A stretch of DNA of 64,000 nucleotides from Polyangia bacterium. GTDB taxonomy: Bacteria; Myxococcota_A; Polyangia; Nannocystales; Nannocystaceae. Position 1 is the first letter of the stretch. Each line of letters starts with the position of its first letter. Of this stretch, positions 27,818 to 36,139 are shown piece by piece. The stretch lies in the NCBI GenBank assembly GCA_030424595.1, contig JAUHWG010000005.1, forward strand, positions 62,001 to 126,000. The letters run 5' to 3'. The notes under the pieces are model-generated. The model searched no databases, was not told where the DNA came from, and saw only the letters and a program-made list of their open reading frames with translations. Position numbers and translations under genes: made by a program.

Positions 27818-27884
27818 TGTCGAAGCCAAGAGGACCGACGAGCGCGGCGCGAGAGCACAGGCGACCCTCGCTACGGGCCGCTAG
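27818..27884 (-). repeat. Dispersed palindromic repeat, copy A
   Basis: This 67-bp stretch matches 54949-55015 at about 55 of 67 positions by my count, most differences being transitions. Both copies end within a few bases of the stop codon of a leftward gene (27887 here). The core GCGGCGCGAGAGCACA is identical. An upstream partial complement (CCTGTGCGCTCTCG near 27789) can fold with CGAGAGCACAGG in the repeat. Confidence 0.75.
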
Positions 27885-27886
27885 CG

Positions 27887-28585
27887 CTAGCGCTCGGCGC
27901 TCGGCTTGCGCGGGGCTCCGCGGATCACGTCGAAGGAGATCCCTGCGCCGAGGAGGAACGAGACCATCATGCGGTCGCCGGTGGAGACCTCGCGCGGGGT
28001 CGTCCGGACGCCGCGCGGGCCGAGGACAAAGCCGCCCCAGAGCTCGGCGTTCCACCGCTGGCGGAAGGGCAGGCGGACACCGCCGGAGATCATCCCCGCG
28101 TGGTGTCCGTAGGCGTCGGTCGCCTCGTCGAGCTGGCCGAAGGGGGGCCTGTAGCTCGCGGGTCCGAAGGTGTCGATCGTCAGGTACTCGGCGCGGACGA
28201 AGGCGAGCCGGGCGTAGAGGCCGAGGCCGAAGCCTGCGCCGCCGAGGCCGCGGTAGACCGCGTAGGGGCGCTTGTGGGTGTTGCCGACGAGGAGTCCGCG
28301 GGCGTGGAAGTAGAGCGGTCCGAAGGTCTTGAGCCGGAGCTCGAAGGTCGCGCCTGCGCCGAGGAAGGATCCGCCGTCCTCGCAGTAGAAGACTGGCCCG
28401 CGAGGGCGGCAGTCCTGCTCGCCGCGCGAGTAGGGGCCGAGCACCGGAGAGATCGCGATCTGGAGGCGCGGTCTCGGCCGCGTCTCATCCGCTTTGATGA
28501 GCGGCGCCGAGGATGCCGTGGTTGGCGCGCCGCTCAGGACGAGGAGCGCCGCGAGGGCGAGGATCCGACGGACGCTTCCTTGCAC
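27887..28585 (-). CDS. Predicted exported protein, possibly a small outer-membrane beta-barrel
   Basis: GTG 28585 gives about 232 residues beginning VQGSVRRILALAALLVLSG, a standard signal peptide cut near TTASSA; GTG 28591 is an equal alternative, while the ATG at 28687 would place over 30 residues before the signal. The mature part alternates hydrophobic and Gly/aromatic residues (LQIAISPVLGPYSRG, GPLYFHARGLLVG, GAGFGLGLYARLAFVRAEYL) and ends in barrel-like strands. A Cys pair (CRPRGPVFYC) could form a disulfide. Family not recognised. The dispersed repeat lies immediately after its stop. Confidence 0.6.
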   Translation of the reverse strand: MQGSVRRILALAALLVLSGAPTTASSAPLIKADETRPRPRLQIAISPVLGPYSRGEQDCRPRGPVFYCEDGGSFLGAGATFELRLKTFGPLYFHARGLLVGNTHKRPYAVYRGLGGAGFGLGLYARLAFVRAEYLTIDTFGPASYRPPFGQLDEATDAYGHHAGMISGGVRLPFRQRWNAELWGGFVLGPRGVRTTPREVSTGDRMMVSFLLGAGISFDVIRGAPRKPSAER

Positions 28586-28772
28586 CCTCACAGGGTGCCG
28601 CCAAGTCGCCCGCTTGACCAGATCTCGGGGCTCCTCGGCGAGGTTCACGGCGTCGTCCTGCGCCGCCGGTCTCCCGTTCTCGCGCATCTAAAAGCGCTCC
28701 GTCGACGGGCGCGGAGTTGGCCTGAAAGGGAGCGAGCGCCCCTGAACCTTGCGAATTGCGGAGGATCGTAGT

Positions 28773-29750
28773 TTGCTCAGGGGGTTGTTGGGGACGGGTG
28801 TGGTGATGGGCGCCGGGTTTGGGTTTTGGCTTGGGATGACGGTCGTCGCAGGCTTCGGACCGGCGATGTCGCCGCCTGCGACGGCTGAGCCCGCCGGAGG
28901 GCCGGTCGTCTCAGCGAGCACCGCGGCTCCCTCCGCCTCGGCGGCGAAGGTGATGCCGGACTCGAGGGAGGTGGCGGAGCCGGCCATCGCAGCGCCCGCG
29001 ACAGAGGTCGCGGCGAAGCGACCCGAGGCGACCAAGCGTGCGCGCGTGTCCCTTCGCGTGGGGACGACCGAGTACGACGGCGTTCGAGTCTCGGAGTCGC
29101 TGCCGGCGCGGATCGAGGGCATCGGCCTCGAGTACCTCCGCGGCGAGGGCATGATCACCACAGTCCGCGGGGAGTACACGGCTGAGGTCGTGGTCGCACC
29201 GCTCGGCGCTGAGGGGGACGGCTACATCACGAGCTTCGTCGTCTTTCGCGGCGAGGAGGAGCTCGCTGGTTCACGTCATCGTCTGAAGTGCGAGCTGTGC
29301 CTGGAGGACGAGCTGCTCACCCAGGTGCGAGGGGAGCTCGGCGGTGTGGTGAAGGCGATCCAGGACGATCGCTCGCCGCCGGCGGTCGTGCCGGAGCCTG
29401 TCCGGCCGAAGCCGGTCGAGGTGGTGAAGCCAGCGCCCGTCTACGTGCCGCCTCCGCCGGAGGAGGAGCCGCCGAAGCGAGGGCTTACGCGACTCGGCGG
29501 GATCGGCATCGGCGCCTTCGTCGTCGGCGCGGTCTCCCTCGGAGCCGGCACTGCGCTGCTGATCACCGACGAGGAGGGCGGGCGCGACGTGAGGCGGCCG
29601 AGCTTCGCCCTGATCGGTGTCGGCGGCGTCGCGATGATCTCGGGGATCGGGCTCTTGGTGGTCGACCGTGAGCTCCGCCAGCCGAAGTCGACGGTCGTCC
29701 CGACGGCCTCCCGCAGCGGCGCGGGCCTGGCGTGGGTCGGTCGCTTCTGA
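28773..29750 (+). CDS. Membrane-anchored protein of unknown function with C-terminal span pair
   Basis: The start is set at TTG 28773 because GGAGG lies eight bases before it; TTG 28749 in the same frame is the other option. About 325 residues: an N-terminal hydrophobic anchor (LLGTGVVMGAGFGFWLG), an Ala/Pro/Thr linker, a beta-rich domain (about 90-190) with a Cys pair (KCELCLED), a Pro/Val-rich stretch (VYVPPPPEEEPP), and two hydrophobic helices near the end (IGAFVVGAVSLGAGTALLI and LIGVGGVAMISGIGLLVV). The layout resembles myxobacterial envelope proteins in which a Pro-rich arm links periplasmic and membrane parts. No function assigned. Confidence 0.6.
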   Translation: MLRGLLGTGVVMGAGFGFWLGMTVVAGFGPAMSPPATAEPAGGPVVSASTAAPSASAAKVMPDSREVAEPAIAAPATEVAAKRPEATKRARVSLRVGTTEYDGVRVSESLPARIEGIGLEYLRGEGMITTVRGEYTAEVVVAPLGAEGDGYITSFVVFRGEEELAGSRHRLKCELCLEDELLTQVRGELGGVVKAIQDDRSPPAVVPEPVRPKPVEVVKPAPVYVPPPPEEEPPKRGLTRLGGIGIGAFVVGAVSLGAGTALLITDEEGGRDVRRPSFALIGVGGVAMISGIGLLVVDRELRQPKSTVVPTASRSGAGLAWVGRF

Positions 29751-29767
29751 GCCGGGTCGCTCTGCCG

Positions 29768-29795
29768 CCTGCTGCCTGCTGCCTGCTGCCTGCTG
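29768..29795. repeat. Four 7-bp tandem repeats (CCTGCTG)
   Basis: Four uninterrupted CCTGCTG units sit in the 147-bp gap between the envelope protein gene and the convergent Rhs gene. No terminator or immunity-gene remnant is visible in that gap. Confidence 0.85.
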
Positions 29796-29897
29796 CCGAG
29801 GGCGGCGGCCCGGACGAAGAGGTCGGGTTGGATCGTCCGAGGCCGCTCGCCAGGGCTATCGGCGACAGGAGCTCGCGGACGATCGAGCTAGTCTGAG

Positions 29898-32800
29898 CTA
29901 GCAGGTCATCGACAGCTCTCGCATTCCTCGGTAGCGCGCGTCGACGACGGTGGGTTGAGGCGTCGCGCCCGGGTCTGGGGCCTGCGGGACCGGGGGGGTG
30001 TAGGGGCTTCGGGATCCCGCCTCCGGATCCGGGCTCAGCGGACCTTCGTGGGCGGAGCCGTCGAGGGGAGCGTCCGCTGAGCCCGTCGGATCGAGGTCTG
30101 ACGTGACGGAGTATCCGCGGAGGCCGAGGGGGTCGATCATCGTCGTCGGGTCATCGACGTAGGCTGTGGGATCGATCCCGCCTCGAAGTCCGCTGGGGTC
30201 GGGGCTGATGAAGCGCCCGCTTCGCGGGTCGTAGTAGCGGTGACGGTTGTAGAAGAGGCCGGTCTCGTGGTCGTAGTAGTGGCCTGGAAAGCCGAGCGGT
30301 AGACCGCGCGGGAAGGGGCTCTTGGGGGCTCCTGGGGAGGTCCCTGAGGCCGACCTCGCGGCGCTGCTGGGCGCTCCGACGGGGTCGGCGGGCGATGGGA
30401 TCGAGGGGACGCTCCGCGGAGGGCTGGAGGGATCCACGGCGCTCGGTCGCCGCCAAACGACGGCGCCGGCGCTGTCTGTCGCGAGGATCGGGGCGCCGAT
30501 CGGGTCGCAGTGGAGACCGTAGAGCTCTTCGTCGACGAGCACTGCGATCGGCGAGAAGCGGCGCGTTGGCGAGGGGTCGAAGATCCACACTCGTCGCGTC
30601 AGGAGGAGCCCGTTCTCGCGGAGCTCTTCGATGAGCGGTCGATCACCCTCCCAGAGCCACGTCGTCACGCGAGCGCCGACGGTCTTGCGGATCCGCCGTC
30701 CGAGCCCGTCGTAGTCGAAGCGTACGGGAGGAGCGTCGGCGCGATCGACCTGTCGTAGCCGGCCTGCGGCGTCCCACGTGAGCTGCAGCTCTGCGCCGTC
30801 GTGGCCCATTGTCGTGATGTGGCCGTTCGCGTCCACCGCTGTGGGTTCTCTCTGGCTGGCTTGGGGAGGGGACTGGGGAGGGGACGGCGGTGCGGCGCAG
30901 CCCCGCGACTCCAGGAGCGTGCGTGCTTGCCCGTCGGCGGCCCAGCGATAGCGATAGCGGGCGAGGAGCGTCGACTCGTCGCGGAGGAGCGCGCCGAAGG
31001 CTCCTGCGGTCGCGCAGATCGTCTGCAGGGTCGGGCGCCCGTGGGAGTCACGCTCGACGAGCTCGTCGACGCCGCCGGGGAGTCGTCGACGCAGCCCGCG
31101 GCCGCAGCGATCGAGGGCCGTGCGCAGGGGCCAACTCCGGGCTCCGCAGTGGACCACGAGGGTTGAGGGCGAGAGGTCCGTGAGGGCGGCGAACGAGCAG
31201 GTGAACACCCTTCCCGTGTCGGCGCGGAGCCCCTGGGCCCGTCCCCGCGGATCACGATCGAGGGCGACCCAGCGCGGCGGGGTCGTGTTGGCGACGACCT
31301 CTCCGTCGGCGCGGACGAGCTCGCCGACCACGCGGCCGATGGGATCACGCTCGAGCTCGACGGTATGGCGGAGGCGAGCACCTGCGGGCGAGCGGGGGAG
31401 CTCAAAGAGCGGCTCGAAGAGCGGCTCATCGGGCTCCAAGAGCCCTTTGAAGGGGTGATCGAGGGAGATACCCGACTTCGGCAGCGCCGGCAGGGGAGGG
31501 ATGACCGGCGGCTCGATCCGTCGGCGCTTCCCGGGGCTTGGATCCGCGGGGCCTAGCGACGTGAGCGCGCTGAGGGCGGGCCCCGCCGCGTAGGGGGACG
31601 GAGGTCCTGGCTCGTCGCGGAGAGCCCGGACAAGCGCGCCGCGAGGGTCGTAGGAGAAGCGCTCGTGGCTGCCGTCGGCGTAGTCGACGGCGATGAGTCG
31701 GCCGCCCCCATCGTAATCGAACCTGGTGCGCTCCCCGCTCGGCCCCACGAGCTCGCGGACCCGCCGGCAGAGGTCCCTGCGGAAGGTGCGGGAGTGCCCG
31801 TCGATGTTCACCTCTGCGACGATCGATCCGACGGGGTCGCGGACGAAGGTGTGCTCGCGATCCCCGAGGGCGATCGCGAGGAGACGACCTTCGCTGTCGT
31901 AGCGGCAGGTCAGACCGTCGGGGTAGCGGGGATCTCCGATGACCTCGGCGACCCGGCCGCAGGGGTCGTAGGTCATGGCGATCTCGTAGCCCGGGCCGGT
32001 CACCACCAGGGGTCGGCCGACGGGATCGCGGCGGATCGTGACGCGCACTCCGTCGACGCCGATCCTCTCGATCAGGCGATCCATGCGATCATAGATGTAG
32101 CGCTGCCGGTGGCCGAGGGGGTCGATGACATCGGTGCAGCGACCGCGACGGTCGTAGGCGTAGCTCCAGTCGGAGCCGCCGGGGAGCCGCCGCCGCAGGA
32201 GGTCACCCGCTCCGCTAAGGTGGAGCGTCTCGAGGGTGCTGATGGTGGTGGTCCCGTCCCCGTCGTGGTCTGCGCAGGCGAGGACTTCGACGGTGCTCGA
32301 AGCGTCGTCGAACTCGTACCGAAGTCGCAGGCCTGACGGGTCTGTGCGCTCGAGGAGGCGTCCGCGGCTGTCGTAGCGCCAGCGCCACGAGCTGCCCTCG
32401 CCGTCGGTCGCGGCCGAGCGGCGGCCGTCGGCGGTGTGGTCGAACGACCAGGTCGATCCATCGCCCTGGCGCACCGCACGACGCCGGCCGAGGTCATCAA
32501 ACTCGTAGCGGGTCCCGTGCCCCATGGGATCGAGCTCGAGGATCCGACGATCATGGTCATCGTAGCCGAGGGTCGTGGTCCCGCCGAGGTCGTCCGTGAC
32601 GGCGATGACGCGGCCGCGGCCGTCGGCCTGGACGATCGTCCGGCTCCCCTCGCCGTCGATGATCTCGGTCCGACGCGCCTCGGGCTCGTAGGAGAAGGTG
32701 CGGGAGTAGACCCCGCCCTCTCCGCTCGTCGCGGTGCACCTGGCCTGCGGCCCCGGGCCGTCGTAGTCGAACGAGAAGGTGCGACCGTCGGCGAAGGTCT

Positions 32801-34703
32801 CGCGGACGAGACGGTGCTCGTCGTAGTCGAGCTCGTGCCGGTGACCGAGGCTGTCTGTGACGGTCTTGAGATCGCCAGCGTCGTCGAAGGAGTAGCTCGT
32901 GTGCAGGCGCTGGCCGAGGGGCGCTTGGCCGCGCCTGTTGGGGCTCGCATCGGCGAGGGTGCCGGGGTCCGGCAGCGTGAGGCCGGCGAGCATCCCGGAG
33001 CTGTCGCCCCAGAGGAGGCCGAGCGTGCGGGATCCTTGGCGGGCGGCGACGAGCCGGGCGCTGCGATCGTACTCGAGCGCGACCACGGCGCCCTCGGGAC
33101 CGTAGAGCCGACGGGCTCGGGCGATGCCGCGGCGGTGAGGGAGCTCGGGCTCCCCAGGGATCGGCGCCAGCTCGACCCGGCGGATCCGGTCGGCCGAGTA
33201 GGCGTCGCCGTCGCTGATCGAGATCGTCCAAGCGCCGTCGGCCTCGCCGGTGATCCGGAGGCCGTTGCAGGGGTCGATGAGAACGAGCCGCGAGAGCGCG
33301 TCCCGATCGTCGGGGTCGAGGTTGTCCGGGAGATCAAAGAAGAGCTCGCGCCCGTCGGGGGCGCGGTGGACCAGGAGGCCTGGCTCGAGCCAGATCGCGA
33401 GGTCGAGCGAGAGGCTCCAGCCGAAGCCGAGGGGTCCGGGGCGCTCGGACCAGGAGGAGCTGTAGCTGCGGCGGACGGGCAGGGTCCAGCGTCCGCGGAG
33501 GTGGGCGTCGACGGCGTCCGTGTGCACAGCTCCGGTGACGACGTCGACCGGGTGACCGGAGAGCATCCGCAGCGGTCGCGGGACGGCCTCGCGGACGCGG
33601 GCTCGCCAGGGCGCGCCCGCGGCCCGAAGCTTGAGCTTGGCGCCCGCCCAGCCGTCGCGGAGGCCCTGCGGGATCCTCGGGGCGAGCTTGCCTGCGGCGC
33701 GCCCTCCGAGCCCCTTGCCGACGCGCTTTCCGAGCTTGGTGACGCGGCCGCCGATGCTCGATCCGAAGGACGGGAAGCCTGCGAAGGTGACGGAGAAATT
33801 GGTGAGCGGTAGGAGCAGGCCGCGGCTCGGGACGACCGCCGGTTGGAGCTTGGAGAGGACGTCAAAGACGGCCGCGTTGGCGTCCGAGATCGCTTGGGCG
33901 GCGATGTTCTTCGTCCGCTGGGCCTGGCCGACCGCAGCGGCGGCGGCTCCCTCTGCGGTCGCGGTCGCCTCTGCAGCCTCGAGGTCGAGGTCGAACGAGC
34001 CTCCGTCCTCTTCTCCCCCGGCGGCGTCGGCCCGCGCTTGCCGAGCCTTCGCTGTCCACTTGGACAGCCTCGCGCGGCGCTCGCTCGCGTCGCGGCCGGG
34101 TCTCGACTCGAGGTAGCGGCCGAGGCTCTTGCGGGCGACGTGGAGGAGCGGGAGAGCGAGCGGGTTGCGTCCTCCGGGCCCGGCCGTGGTGGCCCCGTGC
34201 ATGGTCAGATCGCCGGCTCTGGCGGCTCGACGACCGTTGACGAAGACCTTTCCCGAGCCGGTCGTGACCTTGAAGACGGGGCTCAGAGATTGGCAGAGAA
34301 CGAGCCCCAAGTCGCCGCTCCGGCCGACCGGAAGATCGTTTATCCGTACGCTCGCGGAGACGCCGAGCGTGAGGGGGCCGACGGCGATCGGACTAGGAGC
34401 GGGGTGCAAGTGTGGGAGTCCGCAGCTGATGCTGCCGATGGTCGCGCCGAAGAGGTCGGGTCCGCTTGGCCCGGAGGCGAAGATCGAGCCGACGGCGGAG
34501 TTGATCACCTGGTCGATCGAGTCGGAGATGATCTTCTCTGGTCCCGACATCTGCAGGATCTGGGCGAGCGAGACGTCTCCCTCGCGGATCATCTGGGCGA
34601 CCTGGGCGGCTGGGGTCTCGTCGATCTCATCGATCGCGTGATCGAGGGCCGAGCCGAGCTTCGAGCTGATCGTCGAGTGCTGATCGCTGGAGGAGAATTT
34701 CAT
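29898..34703 (-). CDS. PAAR-like / Rhs (YD-repeat) protein, probable type VI secretion cargo
   Basis: ATG 34703 gives 1,601 residues; the frame runs further upstream but there overlaps the next gene and reads as noise. Residues about 1-75 are helical. About 75-165 form a PAAR-like region (VFVNGRRAARAGDLTMHG) that would cap a VgrG spike. Helical linkers and a DUF6531-like segment (HPVDVVTGAVHTDAVD) follow, then some 20 YD/Rhs repeats (YDRRGRCTDVIDPLGHRQRY). The Rhs core ends YDHETGLFYNRHRYYDPRSG and DPLGL at about 1528. Only about 73 Pro/Asp/Ser-rich residues follow, without a recognisable toxin fold. No immunity gene lies downstream. Confidence 0.88.
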   Translation of the reverse strand: MKFSSSDQHSTISSKLGSALDHAIDEIDETPAAQVAQMIREGDVSLAQILQMSGPEKIISDSIDQVINSAVGSIFASGPSGPDLFGATIGSISCGLPHLHPAPSPIAVGPLTLGVSASVRINDLPVGRSGDLGLVLCQSLSPVFKVTTGSGKVFVNGRRAARAGDLTMHGATTAGPGGRNPLALPLLHVARKSLGRYLESRPGRDASERRARLSKWTAKARQARADAAGGEEDGGSFDLDLEAAEATATAEGAAAAAVGQAQRTKNIAAQAISDANAAVFDVLSKLQPAVVPSRGLLLPLTNFSVTFAGFPSFGSSIGGRVTKLGKRVGKGLGGRAAGKLAPRIPQGLRDGWAGAKLKLRAAGAPWRARVREAVPRPLRMLSGHPVDVVTGAVHTDAVDAHLRGRWTLPVRRSYSSSWSERPGPLGFGWSLSLDLAIWLEPGLLVHRAPDGRELFFDLPDNLDPDDRDALSRLVLIDPCNGLRITGEADGAWTISISDGDAYSADRIRRVELAPIPGEPELPHRRGIARARRLYGPEGAVVALEYDRSARLVAARQGSRTLGLLWGDSSGMLAGLTLPDPGTLADASPNRRGQAPLGQRLHTSYSFDDAGDLKTVTDSLGHRHELDYDEHRLVRETFADGRTFSFDYDGPGPQARCTATSGEGGVYSRTFSYEPEARRTEIIDGEGSRTIVQADGRGRVIAVTDDLGGTTTLGYDDHDRRILELDPMGHGTRYEFDDLGRRRAVRQGDGSTWSFDHTADGRRSAATDGEGSSWRWRYDSRGRLLERTDPSGLRLRYEFDDASSTVEVLACADHDGDGTTTISTLETLHLSGAGDLLRRRLPGGSDWSYAYDRRGRCTDVIDPLGHRQRYIYDRMDRLIERIGVDGVRVTIRRDPVGRPLVVTGPGYEIAMTYDPCGRVAEVIGDPRYPDGLTCRYDSEGRLLAIALGDREHTFVRDPVGSIVAEVNIDGHSRTFRRDLCRRVRELVGPSGERTRFDYDGGGRLIAVDYADGSHERFSYDPRGALVRALRDEPGPPSPYAAGPALSALTSLGPADPSPGKRRRIEPPVIPPLPALPKSGISLDHPFKGLLEPDEPLFEPLFELPRSPAGARLRHTVELERDPIGRVVGELVRADGEVVANTTPPRWVALDRDPRGRAQGLRADTGRVFTCSFAALTDLSPSTLVVHCGARSWPLRTALDRCGRGLRRRLPGGVDELVERDSHGRPTLQTICATAGAFGALLRDESTLLARYRYRWAADGQARTLLESRGCAAPPSPPQSPPQASQREPTAVDANGHITTMGHDGAELQLTWDAAGRLRQVDRADAPPVRFDYDGLGRRIRKTVGARVTTWLWEGDRPLIEELRENGLLLTRRVWIFDPSPTRRFSPIAVLVDEELYGLHCDPIGAPILATDSAGAVVWRRPSAVDPSSPPRSVPSIPSPADPVGAPSSAARSASGTSPGAPKSPFPRGLPLGFPGHYYDHETGLFYNRHRYYDPRSGRFISPDPSGLRGGIDPTAYVDDPTTMIDPLGLRGYSVTSDLDPTGSADAPLDGSAHEGPLSPDPEAGSRSPYTPPVPQAPDPGATPQPTVVDARYRGMRELSMTC

Positions 34704-34776
34704 GGTTGTGTCCTGCGTTGACGGGTCGATGGGCCTCGCATCGGGCGTCGGCGTCGGCCAGACCTGGGCCAGATCT

Positions 34777-34812
34777 GGGTCAGTCGGGTCAGTCGGGTCA
34801 GTCGGGTCAGCC
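34777..34812. repeat. Four 9-bp tandem repeats at the TPR gene stop
   Basis: GGGTCAGTC three times, then GGGTCAGCC. The stop codon of the leftward TPR gene (34807-34809) lies inside the last copy, so unit gain or loss would mostly change the spacer before the Rhs gene. Confidence 0.85.
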
Positions 34813-36120
34813 GTGGGCCGAGCCTCTGAGGAGGCGATCGAGCTCCCGCGCGAGATCGGAGGCCGGGTCCTGGAGCTCGCGGGCCAAGCCCCAGGTGTCA
34901 CGGGCGTCGTCACGGCGGCCGAGCGTGCTCTCGACATCTCCGAGATCTCGCAAGGCGGTCGCCGCGAGCGTGTCAGCGCCGATCTCGGAGCCGAAGTGCG
35001 CGGCGAGGGAGAGGAAGACCGCGCCGCTCTCGAGCTCCTCCTCAGCGACGAGCGCACGTCCGAGGCTGAGCGCGATCGGGGCCTTGGCGGCGGCCGACGA
35101 CCGCTCAGCGCAGGTCCACGCCCGGAGGTGGACTCGCTTCGCCTGCTCTGACTCGCCTCGCTCGGAGAGGAGCGAGCCGATGCCGTGGAGCGCGAGGGCG
35201 GCGAGGTTCGGGGCGGCAGGGGTCGGGCTCGGGTCATCGCCGAGCTCGCCGAGCGCTCGCTGGAAGTAGTGCTCGGCCCGGCCACCGTCGCCGTGGCCGA
35301 GCTCGTAGAATCCGATCTGAAGGAGCGCGGTGATCCGCTGGTGCCGGGGCTGGCTCGGGTCGTCGGCGGCCTGCCGCGTTGAGGCGACGAGGAGGGGAAA
35401 GTCGACCGGAAGATCGAAGAGGTGCTGCGAGGGATGATGCTCGGTCTCCGCGAGGTCGATGTGGACGGGGGGGCGCTCCTCACGGACGACGAGGCGAAGC
35501 CGCGGCGCTCGGAGGGTGAGCAGCCCCTGGAGGAGCTGGCGGTAGCCGACGTGGTCGACGATACGAGCTGGTGTCAGGGCGATGAGGAGGCGGTGATCGC
35601 CCTCCGGGAGGCGGAGGAGGAGAGCGCGAATTAGCGCCTCTAGGCGCTCACAGGGGCCCCTCTTCGGGTCTTCGGCGATGGCGAAGAGGTCGGCCTCACG
35701 ATCATCCGTGGAGGGGAGGAGCGGCGGAGCCCCACGGGCCGGGGTTGTGCGGGCAGGGCCTGAGATCGTGTCCGGCGGGTCTCCGCTCGCATCGCCGAAG
35801 AGCGCGGCGAGGGCGGGGTCCGGAGGGACGACGGGGACATGGGGGAGCTCGTCCGCGGCGCAGGCCTGGTCCGCCTCCTGGAGGGCGACACGGAGCTGCA
35901 GGGCGAGCCCGGTGACGTAGTCGCCGATGTCGTCGACGGGCGAGGAGAAGGCGAGCCCGACGTCATGCTCGCGGCGCTCGTCGAAGCTGTCGATCGCCGC
36001 ATGGAGGATCCCCGAGGCCATGTCTTCGCAGGAGACGACGAGCGTGCCATCGCTGGGGTCGTCGACGAAGCAGCCGAGCACCTCGTCGAAGTCGCGGAGG
36101 ATCGCCTGAAGCATGGTCAT
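34807..36120 (-). CDS. TPR protein between VgrG and Rhs, putative effector adaptor
   Basis: A 437-residue protein lying 19 bp after vgrG and about 100 bp before the Rhs gene. The first half (about 1-210) looks like an alpha/beta domain resembling a degenerate P-loop ATPase or DUF (LVVSCEDMASGILHAAIDSF; DHRLLIALTPARIVDHVGYRQ; APRLRLVVREERP); no Walker A lysine is present. The second half (about 225-430) has TPR-like helical pairs (FYELGHGDGGRAEHYFQRAL, LGRALVAEEELESGAVFLSL, ALRDLGDVESTLGRRDDARD). It does not resemble DUF4123, DUF1795 or DUF2169 adaptors. By position it is likely to load the Rhs protein onto VgrG; this is inference. Confidence 0.7.
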   Translation of the reverse strand: MTMLQAILRDFDEVLGCFVDDPSDGTLVVSCEDMASGILHAAIDSFDERREHDVGLAFSSPVDDIGDYVTGLALQLRVALQEADQACAADELPHVPVVPPDPALAALFGDASGDPPDTISGPARTTPARGAPPLLPSTDDREADLFAIAEDPKRGPCERLEALIRALLLRLPEGDHRLLIALTPARIVDHVGYRQLLQGLLTLRAPRLRLVVREERPPVHIDLAETEHHPSQHLFDLPVDFPLLVASTRQAADDPSQPRHQRITALLQIGFYELGHGDGGRAEHYFQRALGELGDDPSPTPAAPNLAALALHGIGSLLSERGESEQAKRVHLRAWTCAERSSAAAKAPIALSLGRALVAEEELESGAVFLSLAAHFGSEIGADTLAATALRDLGDVESTLGRRDDARDTWGLARELQDPASDLARELDRLLRGSAHG

Positions 36121-36139
36121 GCCCTCGCCCTCCTCTCGC

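Noticed and set aside
34704..35483. Upstream extension of the Rhs frame
   Set aside because: Before ATG 34703 the frame reads Ser/Pro/Arg-rich noise and overlaps the TPR gene in another frame.
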